Shown here: in pieces, positions 50,264 to 58,965 of the stretch
Layout of the letters: each line of letters opens with the position of its first letter
Numbering within the stretch: the first letter of the stretch is position 1
NCBI RefSeq assembly: GCF_008801925.2
Contig: NZ_CP062803.1
Span: 62,001 to 126,000 of the forward strand
DNA from: Cupriavidus basilensis
Lineage (GTDB): Bacteria > Pseudomonadota > Gammaproteobacteria > Burkholderiales > Burkholderiaceae
Direction of reading: 5' to 3'
DNA: 64,000 nucleotides
Notes under the pieces: generated by a model
Databases searched by the model: none
The model's input: the letters and a program-made list of their open reading frames with translations, nothing else
Told to the model about the DNA's origin: nothing
Program-made: the position numbers and the translations under genes

Positions 50264-51556
50264 TTGACTCAACAAGATCCGCTGGCGCAGCACGCGGCAG
50301 AACAGGCGCAGGACCATGTCAATAGCGGCCGCTTGCAGGCGGCTATTGCCGCGCTGGCCGCTTTCGGCGGCCGGGACGATGGCGGTGTCTCCCGTGAAAC
50401 GCTGACCGATATCGACCTTGCCGCGAGGCGCCACCTGATCGAGCAGGCGCGCGCGCTGGGTTGCGAGGTGAGCACGGACGATTGCGCCAACCTGTTTTTC
50501 CGCCGTGCTGGCAAGGCGGATCTTCCGCCCGTGCTGACCGGCAGCCATGCCGACACGCAGCCGGTCGGGGGCAAGCTGGACGGCGCCTACGGCGTGCTGG
50601 CCGGGCTCGAAGTCATCGCGGCCCTCAATGATGCCGGCATCGAGACGCTGCGCCCGATCGAAGTGGTGGCATGGACCAACGAGGAAGGCAGCCGCTTCGG
50701 GCCGGGGGCCATGGGGTCGAGCGCGTTTGTGGATCCGGCTTGCCTGCCCGCGTATCGCGCGTCGGTGGACGGTGCCAACATCCGCTTCGGCGATGCGCTG
50801 GACGCCGCGCTTGCCGCCACGGATGACGTGCCGCGCCGCCCGATGCAGCGGCCGATGTCGGCCTGCGTGGAGTTGCACATCGAGCAGGGCCCGGTGCTGG
50901 AGCGCGCGGCCGTGCCGCTGGGCGTGGTCACCGGCATCCAGAGCGTGCGGTGGTACCGCGTGGAATGCACCGGCGTGATGGCGCATGCGGGCACCACGCC
51001 CATGGACGAGCGCAGCGATGCCATGGCTACCGCCGTTGGCATTGCCCACCAGCTGTACGCCTACGCCGCTGCCGAGGCCGCCAGCCAGTTGCGGCTGACG
51101 CTGGGCCGCTGGCAGGTCGGCCCCAACTCCGTCAACACGATTCCGGGCAAGGTAGAATTCACGATTGATGTGCGCTGCGTGGACGAGGCGGTGCTGGCGC
51201 GTTTCGAGGCAATGCTGGATGCCGTGACGGCGCAGGCTCGGCCGCGCCAGGGCGGCATCACGTACCAGTGCTTTTTCCGGCGGCCGCCAACGCACTTTCC
51301 CGCTGCCATGCTGAACCTGATAGAGCGGGCCTGTGCGCGGGCCAGTGAGCAGGCATCGCAGGGCAAGCCGCTGCACCTCACATCCGGCGCGTTCCACGAT
51401 GCCATGTACCTGGCGGAGCATTGCCCCACGGCCATGATTTTTGTGCCCAGCAAAGGCGGGATCAGCCATAACGCGGCAGAGGAAACAGCGCCGCACGAAC
51501 TCTTCCTTGGGGCGCAAGCGCTGGCCTATACCGTGGCCGCGCTGGCGAACCAATAA
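50264..51556 (+). CDS. M20-type Zn hydrolase (N-carbamoyl-amino acid / allantoate amidohydrolase family)
   Basis: A 430-residue metal hydrolase of the hydantoinase/carbamoylase family. Metal-site residues: His95 and Asp97 (GSHADTQPVGG), Asp106 (KLDGAYGVLAG), the E140-E141 pair (TNEEGSRFGP), then HIEQGPVLE and a late His in KGGISHNAAEET. Such enzymes cleave N-carbamoyl amino acids, allantoate or ureidoglycolate, giving ammonia and CO2. The start is TTG 50264 with GAGGAG about 7 nt upstream; no ATG serves. It fits with the amidase in one degradative route. Confidence 0.9.
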   Translation: MTQQDPLAQHAAEQAQDHVNSGRLQAAIAALAAFGGRDDGGVSRETLTDIDLAARRHLIEQARALGCEVSTDDCANLFFRRAGKADLPPVLTGSHADTQPVGGKLDGAYGVLAGLEVIAALNDAGIETLRPIEVVAWTNEEGSRFGPGAMGSSAFVDPACLPAYRASVDGANIRFGDALDAALAATDDVPRRPMQRPMSACVELHIEQGPVLERAAVPLGVVTGIQSVRWYRVECTGVMAHAGTTPMDERSDAMATAVGIAHQLYAYAAAEAASQLRLTLGRWQVGPNSVNTIPGKVEFTIDVRCVDEAVLARFEAMLDAVTAQARPRQGGITYQCFFRRPPTHFPAAMLNLIERACARASEQASQGKPLHLTSGAFHDAMYLAEHCPTAMIFVPSKGGISHNAAEETAPHELFLGAQALAYTVAALANQ

Positions 51557-51598
51557 GCTGGATTCAGTCTGGGTATTCCTGGGTTCTTCATCTTCAAC

Positions 51599-52237
51599 TT
51601 GTCTTGCACGGAACGTGAATTGAAAGCCAAAAGCGCCCTGGCGGTTGACCAGATCGACTCAGAAGATCAAAGCGACCCGAACGACAAGAAGACGCCTGCC
51701 TCCAGCCTGGGCGTGCGGTTGCGCCATGCGCGCCTGGTGTCGGGCTACACGCTGCTGCAGCTGGCGCAGAAGGCTGGCTGCTCGGAAAGCCTGATCTCCA
51801 AGCTGGAGCGCGGCCTGGCCTCCCCCTCGCTCGCCATGCTGCACCGGCTCGCGGTTGCGCTCGACACCAATATCGCCGCGCTGACGAGCGAGGACAACCC
51901 CAGCGAAAGCCCCATCAAGCGCCAGGGCGAGCGTCCGGTCATCAAGGCGGGCGGCATCGCGCTGGAGCGCATTGTGCTGGCCAAGCGTGGCGGTTTTCTG
52001 CAGGCCAATATCCACATCGTGGCACCGGGCGAAGCCAGCGATGGGCAGATCGAGCATGTCGGCGAGGAAGTCGGTTATGTGCTTGAAGGCACGCTTGAGC
52101 TGACGCTGGGCGACATGAGCTACACAGTTGGCGTGGGCGATGCGTTCACGTTCCCGAGCAGCGTGCCGCACGGTTACCGTAACGCCGGCACCGGCGTGGC
52201 GCGGGTTTTGTGGGTCAATTCACCGGCGACCTTCTGA
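51599..52237 (+). CDS. XRE-cupin transcriptional regulator
   Basis: Up to 212 residues. XRE helix-turn-helix (about 38-92: LGVRLRHARLVSGYTLLQL, CSESLISKLERGLASPSLAML) and a C-terminal cupin (about 140-210: IEHVGEEVGYVLEGTLEL, SSVPHGYRNAG) that senses a small molecule. Regulators of this build often control amino-acid or polyamine use. It lies 42 bp after the hydrolase gene, in the same direction, so it may regulate its own operon alongside RpoN. The start is uncertain: TTG 51599 has no site; TTG 51620 has GGAA upstream. Confidence 0.88.
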   Translation: MSCTERELKAKSALAVDQIDSEDQSDPNDKKTPASSLGVRLRHARLVSGYTLLQLAQKAGCSESLISKLERGLASPSLAMLHRLAVALDTNIAALTSEDNPSESPIKRQGERPVIKAGGIALERIVLAKRGGFLQANIHIVAPGEASDGQIEHVGEEVGYVLEGTLELTLGDMSYTVGVGDAFTFPSSVPHGYRNAGTGVARVLWVNSPATF

Positions 52238-52409
52238 TTGCCTGCTCACAGGTATCTCGGCAAGCACGCGCCTCAAACAGCCTTGAACAGGTGCAAGACG
52301 GACAATATCGGTCCGCTGACGCGGCGCACGACCGCGGCACTGGCCCACCCCGCCCCCACCCTTGACACCCCCCAACCCCCCATGTTCCAATCCGCCCACA
52401 TTCTGATTT

Positions 52410-52528
52410 GGGTCGACGCCCAAGCCAACCTGCCTTCCCGGGCAAGGTGGATCGCGAAAGCGGATGTGGCTCCTTGAGGAGCAACCAAACGGGCCATGCG
52501 TCGACCCTCCTTGCACGGAGGGTTTTTT
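52410..52528 (+). ncRNA. Candidate riboswitch-like leader of the ADP-ribosylglycohydrolase gene
   Basis: GGGTCGACGC (52410-52419) is exactly complementary to GCGTCGACCC (52498-52507) and could close a domain holding three hairpins. Hairpin 1: ACC+TGCC 428-434 with GGCA+GGT 441-448, one bulged A. Hairpin 2: 451-455 with 460-465 around a GAAA tetraloop, one bulged G. Hairpin 3: GCTCC 469-473 with GGAGC 478-482 around TTGA. The 3' strand of the closing stem overlaps the 5' arm of the hairpin at 52504-52523, so the two cannot form together. That is the logic of a riboswitch. I do not recognise it as a known class. GTCGAC is itself a palindrome, which makes part of the closing stem less remarkable. 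Confidence 0.4.
52504..52528 (+). terminator. Hairpin plus T-run that hides the ribosome-binding site
   Basis: CCCTCC (52505-52510) pairs with GGAGGG (52517-52522) around TTGCAC, extended by an A-T pair, and is followed by six T. It looks like an intrinsic terminator. At the same time GGAGG is the Shine-Dalgarno sequence for the TTG start at 52527, five bases away, so folding would also block translation. Confidence 0.65.
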
Positions 52529-53651
52529 GTTTTCTGCTTCGGTCTTTGATCGCGAGATCACGCGCAGCCGCTTCCAGGGCTGCCTGCTGGGCGGCGCTGT
52601 TGGCGACGCACTGGGCGCTCCCGTGGAGTTCCTGTCGCTCGCGGAGATCCGCGAGCGCTTTGGCAAGGACGGCATCACCGGCTACGCCCCGGCCTATGGT
52701 GGCGTCGGCACCATTACCGATGACACGCAGATGACGTTGTTCACGGCGGAGGGCTTACTGCGGGCGTGGGTGGGCGAGGCGAGCGGGGGCATCGGCGATG
52801 TGCCTGGCGTGGCCTCGCGCGCTTATCTGCGCTGGTTGCTGACGCAGGGGATCCAGCCGGCGTTTCATCGCGATGTGCTGTCGGGCCAGCCGGGATGGCT
52901 TTACCAGCAGGCGGCACTGCATAGCCGGCGTGCGCCGGGAAACACTTGTTTGTCGGCGCTGGAGGCGATGCTCAAGTTGGGAGAACCCGCGCGCAACGAT
53001 AGCAAGGGCTGCGGGGGCGTGATGCGTGTGGCGCCGGCTGGCTTGTTTGTGTGGCGGCGCGCCGGGCAGCGAACGCCTCAGGATGCCTTTGCCTTGGGAG
53101 CGGAGCTGGCCGCGCTGACCCATGGGCATCCAAGCGGATCGCTGACGGGCGGCGTGCTGGCGGTGTTGATCCGCGAACTGGCCGACGGTGCTTCGCTGCC
53201 TGATGCTTTGTCGAGCGCCAAAGCGTGCTTGTCCACGCGGCCGGATCATGAGCAGACGCTGCTGGCCATCCTGCATGCGCAGGCGCTGGCCGATTCCGGC
53301 GTGGCCTTTGATGATGCCATCGCGCGCCTGGGCGAGGGCTGGGTGGCGGAGGAGGCGTTGGCAATCTCCATTTACTGCGCGCTGGTCGCGCGTGATTTTC
53401 GTCATGGGGTTGTGCTGGCGGTGAATCACGATGGCGACTCGGATTCCACGGGCGCCATCACGGGAAACCTGCTGGGGACGTTGCTTGGCGCGGAGGCGAT
53501 TCCGCCGGAGTGGCTGGCGCCTTTGGAGTTGCGCGAAGTGATCACCGAGCTGGCCGACGACCTGAGCGAGTTCCCCGAGTGGGACCTGGGCATCGACCCG
53601 GCAGACGCGGCGCTGGTTCGGCGCATCCGGACGAAGTATCCTGGGCTTTGA
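52527..53651 (+). CDS. ADP-ribosylglycohydrolase (DraG family)
   Basis: A 374-residue enzyme with the two metal-binding motifs of the family: TDDTQMTL near residue 50 and NHDGDSDSTGAITGN in the C-terminal third, plus GGAVGDALGAPVEF at the start. It removes ADP-ribose from proteins or small molecules. TTG 52527 is the only sensible start after the hairpin; it is spaced 5 nt from GGAGG. An ATG at 52464 in frame lies inside the structured leader without a ribosome-binding site. It is the sole gene under this leader. Confidence 0.9.
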   Translation: MFSASVFDREITRSRFQGCLLGGAVGDALGAPVEFLSLAEIRERFGKDGITGYAPAYGGVGTITDDTQMTLFTAEGLLRAWVGEASGGIGDVPGVASRAYLRWLLTQGIQPAFHRDVLSGQPGWLYQQAALHSRRAPGNTCLSALEAMLKLGEPARNDSKGCGGVMRVAPAGLFVWRRAGQRTPQDAFALGAELAALTHGHPSGSLTGGVLAVLIRELADGASLPDALSSAKACLSTRPDHEQTLLAILHAQALADSGVAFDDAIARLGEGWVAEEALAISIYCALVARDFRHGVVLAVNHDGDSDSTGAITGNLLGTLLGAEAIPPEWLAPLELREVITELADDLSEFPEWDLGIDPADAALVRRIRTKYPGL

Positions 53652-53678
53652 ATGTTGCGCGCTACGGCAGCAGCGTTT

Positions 53679-53713
53679 GATAGCCGATAGCCGATAGCCG
53701 ATAGCCGATAGCG
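53679..53713 (+). repeat. Five tandem GATAGCC heptamers
   Basis: GATAGCC four times followed by GATAGCG. It lies in the 142-bp gap after the glycohydrolase gene. Slippage-prone; no function is evident. Confidence 0.9.
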
Positions 53714-53793
53714 GGACCGGACATTGCCTTGTCCGGAATGCGATTTATGATGGCGCTCCCATCTCCAAGCCCAGCAGCAGGGCCCGGTATCCC

Positions 53794-55065
53794 ATGCATC
53801 AGGAAGAAGAACTCAGGGTCGCAAAGCGCAAGGCATTGGCCTTGCTGCTGTTTGCGTTTGCCGTTTTCGTCACCACCGTGTTCCTGCCGCGCGCGCCTTT
53901 GACGGATGGCGTGCGGGCGGCGGCGGAGGCGGCGCTGGTTGGCGGGCTGGCGGACTGGTTTGCCGTGGCGGCGCTGTTCCGGCGGATTCCGTTGCCGGGC
54001 TTTGCGCGCCACACCAACATCATCATCCGCAAGCGGGACGATATCGCGGATGGCCTGGCGGTGTTCGTGAAGGAGAAGTTCCTGGACGTGCAGTCCGTGG
54101 TTGCGCTGATCGAGCGGCACAATCCGGCGCTGGTGGTCACCCGCTGGCTGGAGTCGCCAGCCAATGCGCGGCAGATCGGTGACGTGGTGGTGAAGTTCGC
54201 GAGCGGCATGCTGGATGTGATGGATGAGCGCAACATCCAGTCGCTGCTGAAGCGGGCGGTGGATACGATGATCGACAAGGTCGATCTGTCGGAGTCGGCG
54301 GCGACGATCCTCGACAGCCTGACCAGGGACGATCGGCACCAGGCGCTGCTCGACGAGACCATCGCGCAGTTGATCGCCTTGCTGAACGAGCCGCCCGCCC
54401 GCGCTTTTATCTCGGAGCGGATCGTGGAGTGGCTGAAGAGCGATCACCCCCGGAAGGAGCGGCTACTTCCCACCGAGTGGATCGGGAGCAATGGCGCTGA
54501 CATGATTTCCGCGGCGCTGAGCCGTGTGCTGACCCAGATCGAGGGCGATGCCGATCACGCGCTGCGCAAACGCTTCGATGCGGCCGTGCAGCGTTTGATT
54601 CAACGGCTGAAGCACGATGCCACGTTCCACGCCAGGGCAGAGGCGCTGAAAGCGCACCTGAAGCAGGATGGCACGCTGAACGCCTATGTCGGCGGGCTTT
54701 GGGCCGAGTGGCGCGATTGGTTCAAGCGCGACCTGGCGCGCGAGGATTCCGCCACGCACCGCAAGGTGGCGGCGGCGGGCCAGTGGATCGGCGCGGAGCT
54801 GGCGCGCAACGCGTCCCTGCGCGCATCGCTCAACGATCACCTGCGCGATGCGGCGCGCAGCATGGCGCCGGATTTTGCGGAGTTCATCACGCGGCATATC
54901 AGCAACACCATCCGCAGCTGGGATGCGCGCGATATGTCCCGGCAGATCGAGCTGAACGTGGGCAAGGACCTGCAGTACATCCGCATGAACGGCACGGTGG
55001 TCGGCGGGCTGATCGGTGCGGCGCTGTACCTGATCGCGCAGTTGCCGGCGTGGCTCGGCCGCTAG
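53794..55065 (+). CDS. DUF445 membrane protein
   Basis: A 423-residue DUF445 protein. An N-terminal membrane helix (ALALLLFAFAVFVTTVFL) is followed by the family's hallmark ALVGGLADWFAVAALFRRIP and HTNIIIRKRDDIADGLAVFV. A long helical region comes next, with a second membrane helix at the C-terminus (GTVVGGLIGAALYLIAQLP). Both ends in the membrane with a large soluble loop is the family norm. Function of DUF445 is not established. A single-gene unit. Confidence 0.9.
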   Translation: MHQEEELRVAKRKALALLLFAFAVFVTTVFLPRAPLTDGVRAAAEAALVGGLADWFAVAALFRRIPLPGFARHTNIIIRKRDDIADGLAVFVKEKFLDVQSVVALIERHNPALVVTRWLESPANARQIGDVVVKFASGMLDVMDERNIQSLLKRAVDTMIDKVDLSESAATILDSLTRDDRHQALLDETIAQLIALLNEPPARAFISERIVEWLKSDHPRKERLLPTEWIGSNGADMISAALSRVLTQIEGDADHALRKRFDAAVQRLIQRLKHDATFHARAEALKAHLKQDGTLNAYVGGLWAEWRDWFKRDLAREDSATHRKVAAAGQWIGAELARNASLRASLNDHLRDAARSMAPDFAEFITRHISNTIRSWDARDMSRQIELNVGKDLQYIRMNGTVVGGLIGAALYLIAQLPAWLGR

Positions 55066-55157
55066 GCGCCAGCAGGATCTTCGCGCCATTGACCAGGTCG
55101 TCCGGCTTGCATTCGTGGTTCAATAGGCGCGGTGCTTATTTTTCGCAGTGAACCATT

Positions 55158-55493
55158 ATGACCCTGATCGACATCAAGACGCTCCAGCAAGCGGCCGCCG
55201 CATTTGGCGAGGCCCGCGGCTGGGGCAAGTATCACAGCCCCAAGAACCTGGCCATGGCGCTGAGCGTGGAAGTGGCCGAGCTGGTTGAGATTTTCCAGTG
55301 GAAGACGGAGGAGGAGGCGCGCGCCGTCATGTCCACGGACGAGCGTGCGCACGTGGAGCAGGAGCTGGCGGACATCACGATCTACCTGGCGCAGTTGCTG
55401 ACCGCGCTCGATGTTGACCTGAACGCGGCGGTGAAGGCCAAGATGGAGATGAATGCGGTGAAGTATCCGGCGAAGACGGGCGGCACGGATTGA
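55158..55493 (+). CDS. MazG-like nucleotide pyrophosphohydrolase
   Basis: A 111-residue all-alpha NTP pyrophosphohydrolase of the dCTPase/RS21-C6 group. The metal-binding pattern is seen as EVAELVEIFQW and, 25 residues later, EQELADITIYLAQL. Such enzymes hydrolyse dCTP or modified nucleotides and keep the nucleotide pool clean. The W before the acidic helix and the short length match the group. Confidence 0.9.
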   Translation: MTLIDIKTLQQAAAAFGEARGWGKYHSPKNLAMALSVEVAELVEIFQWKTEEEARAVMSTDERAHVEQELADITIYLAQLLTALDVDLNAAVKAKMEMNAVKYPAKTGGTD

Positions 55494-55510
55494 GGTAAGG
55501 GGGCACGCGA

Positions 55511-55534
55511 GCGGCGCCAGGGCAGCGGCGCCGC
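55511..55534. terminator. GC-rich hairpin between convergent genes
   Basis: GCGGCGCC (55511-55518) pairs with GGCGCCGC (55527-55534) across an 8-nt loop, between the convergent MazG-like gene and the exported protein gene. No T-run. Confidence 0.4.
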
Positions 55535-55544
55535 CGGTGAGTCT

Positions 55545-56039
55545 TCAGCGCGCTGGCGTACCCTTCTGCCCGCCAAGCCGCGGATTGGGATACTCGCAGC
55601 CCAGCTCGACCCGGCCCTTGTACTCGCGGGCCACGATCCACGCGCCGCGCGCGCTCTCGCGGGCCAGTCCCCGGCCGGCCACGCCACGCAGGCCGAGCTG
55701 GCTGGCCACGGCGTTGACATCGGTGGCGCTGGTGATGCCATAGGCCGTGTAGTTGCCGAGCTGGTAGTCGCCGAAGCGCACGTCCGAGGTGGGCAGGCCG
55801 GCCACGCTGACGGGCTTGGGGGTGCGATACACGGCGGAGGCGAAGCCGCTCAGTTCATCGTTCTTGCTCCACCCGGGCAGCCCGCCGTCTTCCAGGGCAT
55901 CGACATAGGCGGCCACGCCGCTGGCTTCGCCCTTGCAGTCGAGCAGGGCGGCTAGCGGTGGCAGGTTGGCCGCGTGGGAGATGGCGGGGCCGCCGACGGC
56001 CAGCAGGATAGCGCCCAGGCGCAGCAGTTGCTTCTTCAT
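55545..56039 (-). CDS. Exported hypothetical protein
   Basis: A 164-residue protein with a signal peptide (LLRLGAILLAVGGPAISHAA). The mature part has two cysteines, LLDCKGE at the start and ELGCEYP at the end, which could form a disulfide. A conserved-looking FGDYQLGNYTAYGITSATD segment lies in the middle. Periplasmic; family not recognised. Confidence 0.65.
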   Translation of the reverse strand: MKKQLLRLGAILLAVGGPAISHAANLPPLAALLDCKGEASGVAAYVDALEDGGLPGWSKNDELSGFASAVYRTPKPVSVAGLPTSDVRFGDYQLGNYTAYGITSATDVNAVASQLGLRGVAGRGLARESARGAWIVAREYKGRVELGCEYPNPRLGGQKGTPAR

Positions 56040-56286
56040 TGTTATTGTTCCGAGGTTGGGATTGGCGCGATATTGTCCGTCATGACTGCATGACGCGCGA
56101 TGGAATTCCGGTGCCCCTCTTTCTCACCGTTTCATCCCGGGCCACATGCCGGTAGACTTTGGCCGTTGCATCGCGTCCATGGCAGTCATTGGCCGCCGAT
56201 GCCGCACCGATGCCGCATCGCTGGTCCCCACCCCCGTTCCGGCCGGACATTTCCGGCCCCTTCCATGCTGGAGCCCCCGCACCGCC

Positions 56287-57768
56287 ATGAAGATCCTGAT
56301 CGCACGACTGAACCACGAAACCAATACCTTCTCGCCGGTGGCGACGCCGCTGTCGTCCTTTCATCCGCAATACGGCGAGGACGCGTATCGGGCGAGCAAG
56401 GGCACGCGCACGGCCATCGGTGCCTTTATCGACCTGGCCGAGGCGGCAGGCGCGGAGCTGGTGGTGCCGGTCACGGCCAGCGCCAACCCGAGCGGGCGCG
56501 TCGCGGCCGATGCGTATACGGCCTTGTGCGATGCCATCGTGAAGGCGGCGCCCGGGTGCGACGGCGTGATGCTCGACCTGCACGGCGCCATGGTGGCGCA
56601 GAACAGCGACGACGGCGAGGGTGAGTTGCTGGCGCGCCTGCGCGAAGTGCTGCCGCATGCGCCGATTGCCGTTGCGCTGGACCTGCACGGCAACGTCACG
56701 CAGGCCATGATCGATCACGCGGATATCGCGGTCAGTTTCAAGACCTATCCGCACGTGGACATGTACGAGACCGGCGAGCACGCCGGCCGCCTGCTGATGC
56801 GCATGCTCCAGCAAAAGGCGCGGCCCGCGCTGGCCTGGCGGCGCCTGCCGATGGTCACGCACACACTGCGCAGCAATACCGGCGAAGGCGCGATGCAGCG
56901 CGCGGTGGCGGCGGCCAGGCAGGCCGAGGCCGACGGCATGCTGGCGGTGTCGGTGCTGGCCGGCTTCGGGCTGGCGGATATCGCGGCGCCTTGCCTGAGC
57001 GTGCTGGTGGTGGCCGACGGCGGCCAGGCTGCGGCGCAGGCAGCGGCCGACAAGCTTGCTGCGCAGATCTGGGCGGAGCGCGCGGGCTTTGTCTATGAGA
57101 GCGAGCCGCTGGCGGAATCGATTGCGCGCGCCGCGCAGCTGGCCGCGCAAGGCGGCAGCGGGCCGGTGCTGTTGCTGGACCACGGCGACAACTGCATGTC
57201 GGGCGGCACCTGCGACGATATGCAGGTCCTGCGCGAGGCCTTGCGGCAAGGCTTGCCCGGCATTGCCGTGGGGCCGATATGCGACCCGCAGGCCGTAGCC
57301 GCGATGATCGAGGCCGGCGTGGATGCCAGCGTGACGTTGCCGGTGGGCAACAAGGTGCCGCTGACCCAGCTTGGCATCTACCCGACGCCGCTGACCCTGA
57401 CCGGCCGGGTGGCCGCCATCAGCAATGGCGAATACGTGATCAGCGGCCCGACCTACACCGGCGCGCGCATCCGCATGGGCCGCACAGTGCTGCTCGATAT
57501 CGGCGCGGCGCAGGTGGTGGTGACCGAGACACCGCAGGAGCACTGGGACCTGGGCATCTTTACCCATATCGGCGTGGATCCGCTGGCGCAGCGTTTCCTG
57601 TTGCTGAAGTCGCGCATGTACTGCCGGCCGGTGTTCGTGCCGATCGCAAAGGCGGTGGTGGAGTGTGATGGCGGCGGCGTGACGAGTTCGCGCTACGCGC
57701 AGTTCCCGTTTGCGCGCCTGACGCGGCCGGTGTATCCGCTGGACGCGGGCGTGACCTTGGCCGCGTAG
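56287..57768 (+). CDS. M81 family metallopeptidase (MlrC type)
   Basis: A 493-residue protein of the M81/MlrC family: ILIARLNHETNTFSPVATP at the N-terminus, the metal-site strands VMLDLHGAMVAQ and VALDLHGNVT, FKTYPHVDMYETGEHAGR, and the C-terminal domain with LLLDHGDNCMSGG. MlrC degrades linearised microcystin in Sphingomonas; family members elsewhere probably act on small peptides or amides. ATG 56287 starts the conserved domain directly; the frame upstream is spacer. Confidence 0.9.
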   Translation: MKILIARLNHETNTFSPVATPLSSFHPQYGEDAYRASKGTRTAIGAFIDLAEAAGAELVVPVTASANPSGRVAADAYTALCDAIVKAAPGCDGVMLDLHGAMVAQNSDDGEGELLARLREVLPHAPIAVALDLHGNVTQAMIDHADIAVSFKTYPHVDMYETGEHAGRLLMRMLQQKARPALAWRRLPMVTHTLRSNTGEGAMQRAVAAARQAEADGMLAVSVLAGFGLADIAAPCLSVLVVADGGQAAAQAAADKLAAQIWAERAGFVYESEPLAESIARAAQLAAQGGSGPVLLLDHGDNCMSGGTCDDMQVLREALRQGLPGIAVGPICDPQAVAAMIEAGVDASVTLPVGNKVPLTQLGIYPTPLTLTGRVAAISNGEYVISGPTYTGARIRMGRTVLLDIGAAQVVVTETPQEHWDLGIFTHIGVDPLAQRFLLLKSRMYCRPVFVPIAKAVVECDGGGVTSSRYAQFPFARLTRPVYPLDAGVTLAA

Positions 57769-57847
57769 CCAGCGGGCGGCGGCCGGAGCGGGCGAGTCCT
57801 GATGCCCTCCTCGTGCCGCCGCTACGCCGCTGGCCAACGGCTACTGG

Positions 57848-58399
57848 TCAGCGGCCCTTGGCCAGCGCCGCATCGATCGCCTCCAGCAGGCGCGGGTCGT
57901 TCGCGGCGACGTCCGGCGCGAAGCGCGCTACCACCTTGCCTTCCCGGTCGATCAGGAATTTCTCGAAGTTCCACAGCACGTCGGCGGTGTTCTCCGGGTT
58001 CACGCCGTAGCCCTTCAGGCGTTCACGGAAAGGGCCGTCGCCGATGGCGGCCGGCTGGGCTTGCGTCAGTGCCGCGTACAGCGGATGCTGGTCCGGTCCG
58101 AGCACCGAGACCTTCGAGAACATCGGGAAGTGCACGTCGTAGGTCAGCTTGCAGAATTCCTGGATCTGCGCCTCGTCGCCCGGCTCCTGGCCTTTGAAGT
58201 TGTTGGCCGGGAATCCCAGCACCTCCAGGCCCTCGGCGCGCTTGGCCTGGTACAGCGCTTCGAGCCCTTCGTACTGGGGCGTCAGGCCGCACTTCGATGC
58301 CACGTTCACGACCAGCAGCACATGAGCGCGAAAATCCGCGAGCCGGCTGTCGGTGCCGTCGATGCGTTTCAGGGGAATGTCGTACAAGGTGCTTGCCAT
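57848..58399 (-). CDS. Glutathione peroxidase family protein
   Basis: A 183-residue thiol peroxidase. The catalytic Cys lies in VNVASKCGLTPQYEGLEAL, the Gln motif in LGFPANNF (FKGQEPG), and the Trp in WNFEKFLID. It reduces peroxides with thioredoxin or glutathione. A longer C-terminal part than the shortest family members is normal for proteobacterial forms. It converges on the M81 gene. Confidence 0.92.
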   Translation of the reverse strand: MASTLYDIPLKRIDGTDSRLADFRAHVLLVVNVASKCGLTPQYEGLEALYQAKRAEGLEVLGFPANNFKGQEPGDEAQIQEFCKLTYDVHFPMFSKVSVLGPDQHPLYAALTQAQPAAIGDGPFRERLKGYGVNPENTADVLWNFEKFLIDREGKVVARFAPDVAANDPRLLEAIDAALAKGR

Positions 58400-58652
58400 C
58401 TTTCGTCCTTACGTGAGTGGTACGGATGCCATGGAGCCGACAGTATGCCGGCCTTGGAGGTTTCTTGCCGGTGGGCGTCCCGGCGTCCCGGCTTCCCGCG
58501 CATGCCGCATTGCAGCGTCAATGCGCCACGGCTGCGCCGCAGCCCTTATCGTTGCCTCTGCGCGCAACCGCACACCCATTCCCCCGCAGTATTTCCTAAA
58601 CTGCAAGACACTCGCCATCACGGCCAGCGGTCCCCGCGCTGGCCCTTACGCC

Positions 58653-58922
58653 ATGCCGCGCCTTGTCTTTGCCTCTGCGATCCAGCGCCATATCCCGAGC
58701 CCGGAGCGGGAAGTGCCCGCGGCTACCGTCTGCGCCGCGCTGGAGATGGCGTTTCGGGAGCAGCCGGAGCTGCGCGGCTATATCCTCGATGACCAGGGCC
58801 AGTTACGCCGGCACCTGGCGGTGTTTGTGGATGGCTCGGCCATTCGCGACCGCCGGCGCATGAGCGATCGCGTGGGTGCCAGCAGCCAGATCTTCGTGGT
58901 GCAGGCGCTGTCAGGCGGTTGA
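58653..58922 (+). CDS. MoaD/ThiS-like ubiquitin-fold protein
   Basis: An 89-residue beta-grasp protein ending in SGG, the glycine pair that sulphur-carrier proteins need for activation. The sequence starts PRLVFASAIQRHI and has the FVDGSAIRD strand. It lies 43 bp before a BNR-repeat protein on the same strand and is not near moa or thi genes, so it is probably a specialised carrier or a protein-modifier-like partner of that neighbour. Confidence 0.75.
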   Translation: MPRLVFASAIQRHIPSPEREVPAATVCAALEMAFREQPELRGYILDDQGQLRRHLAVFVDGSAIRDRRRMSDRVGASSQIFVVQALSGG

Positions 58923-58965
58923 CGGCTTGCCGCTGAAGGCTCGGCGCTCAAGCGTGGAGGTCAGC

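Noticed and set aside
52464..52526. Start of the ADP-ribosylglycohydrolase at ATG 52464
   Set aside because: It has no ribosome-binding site and would translate through the structured leader and terminator-like hairpin; TTG 52527 has GGAGG at proper spacing.
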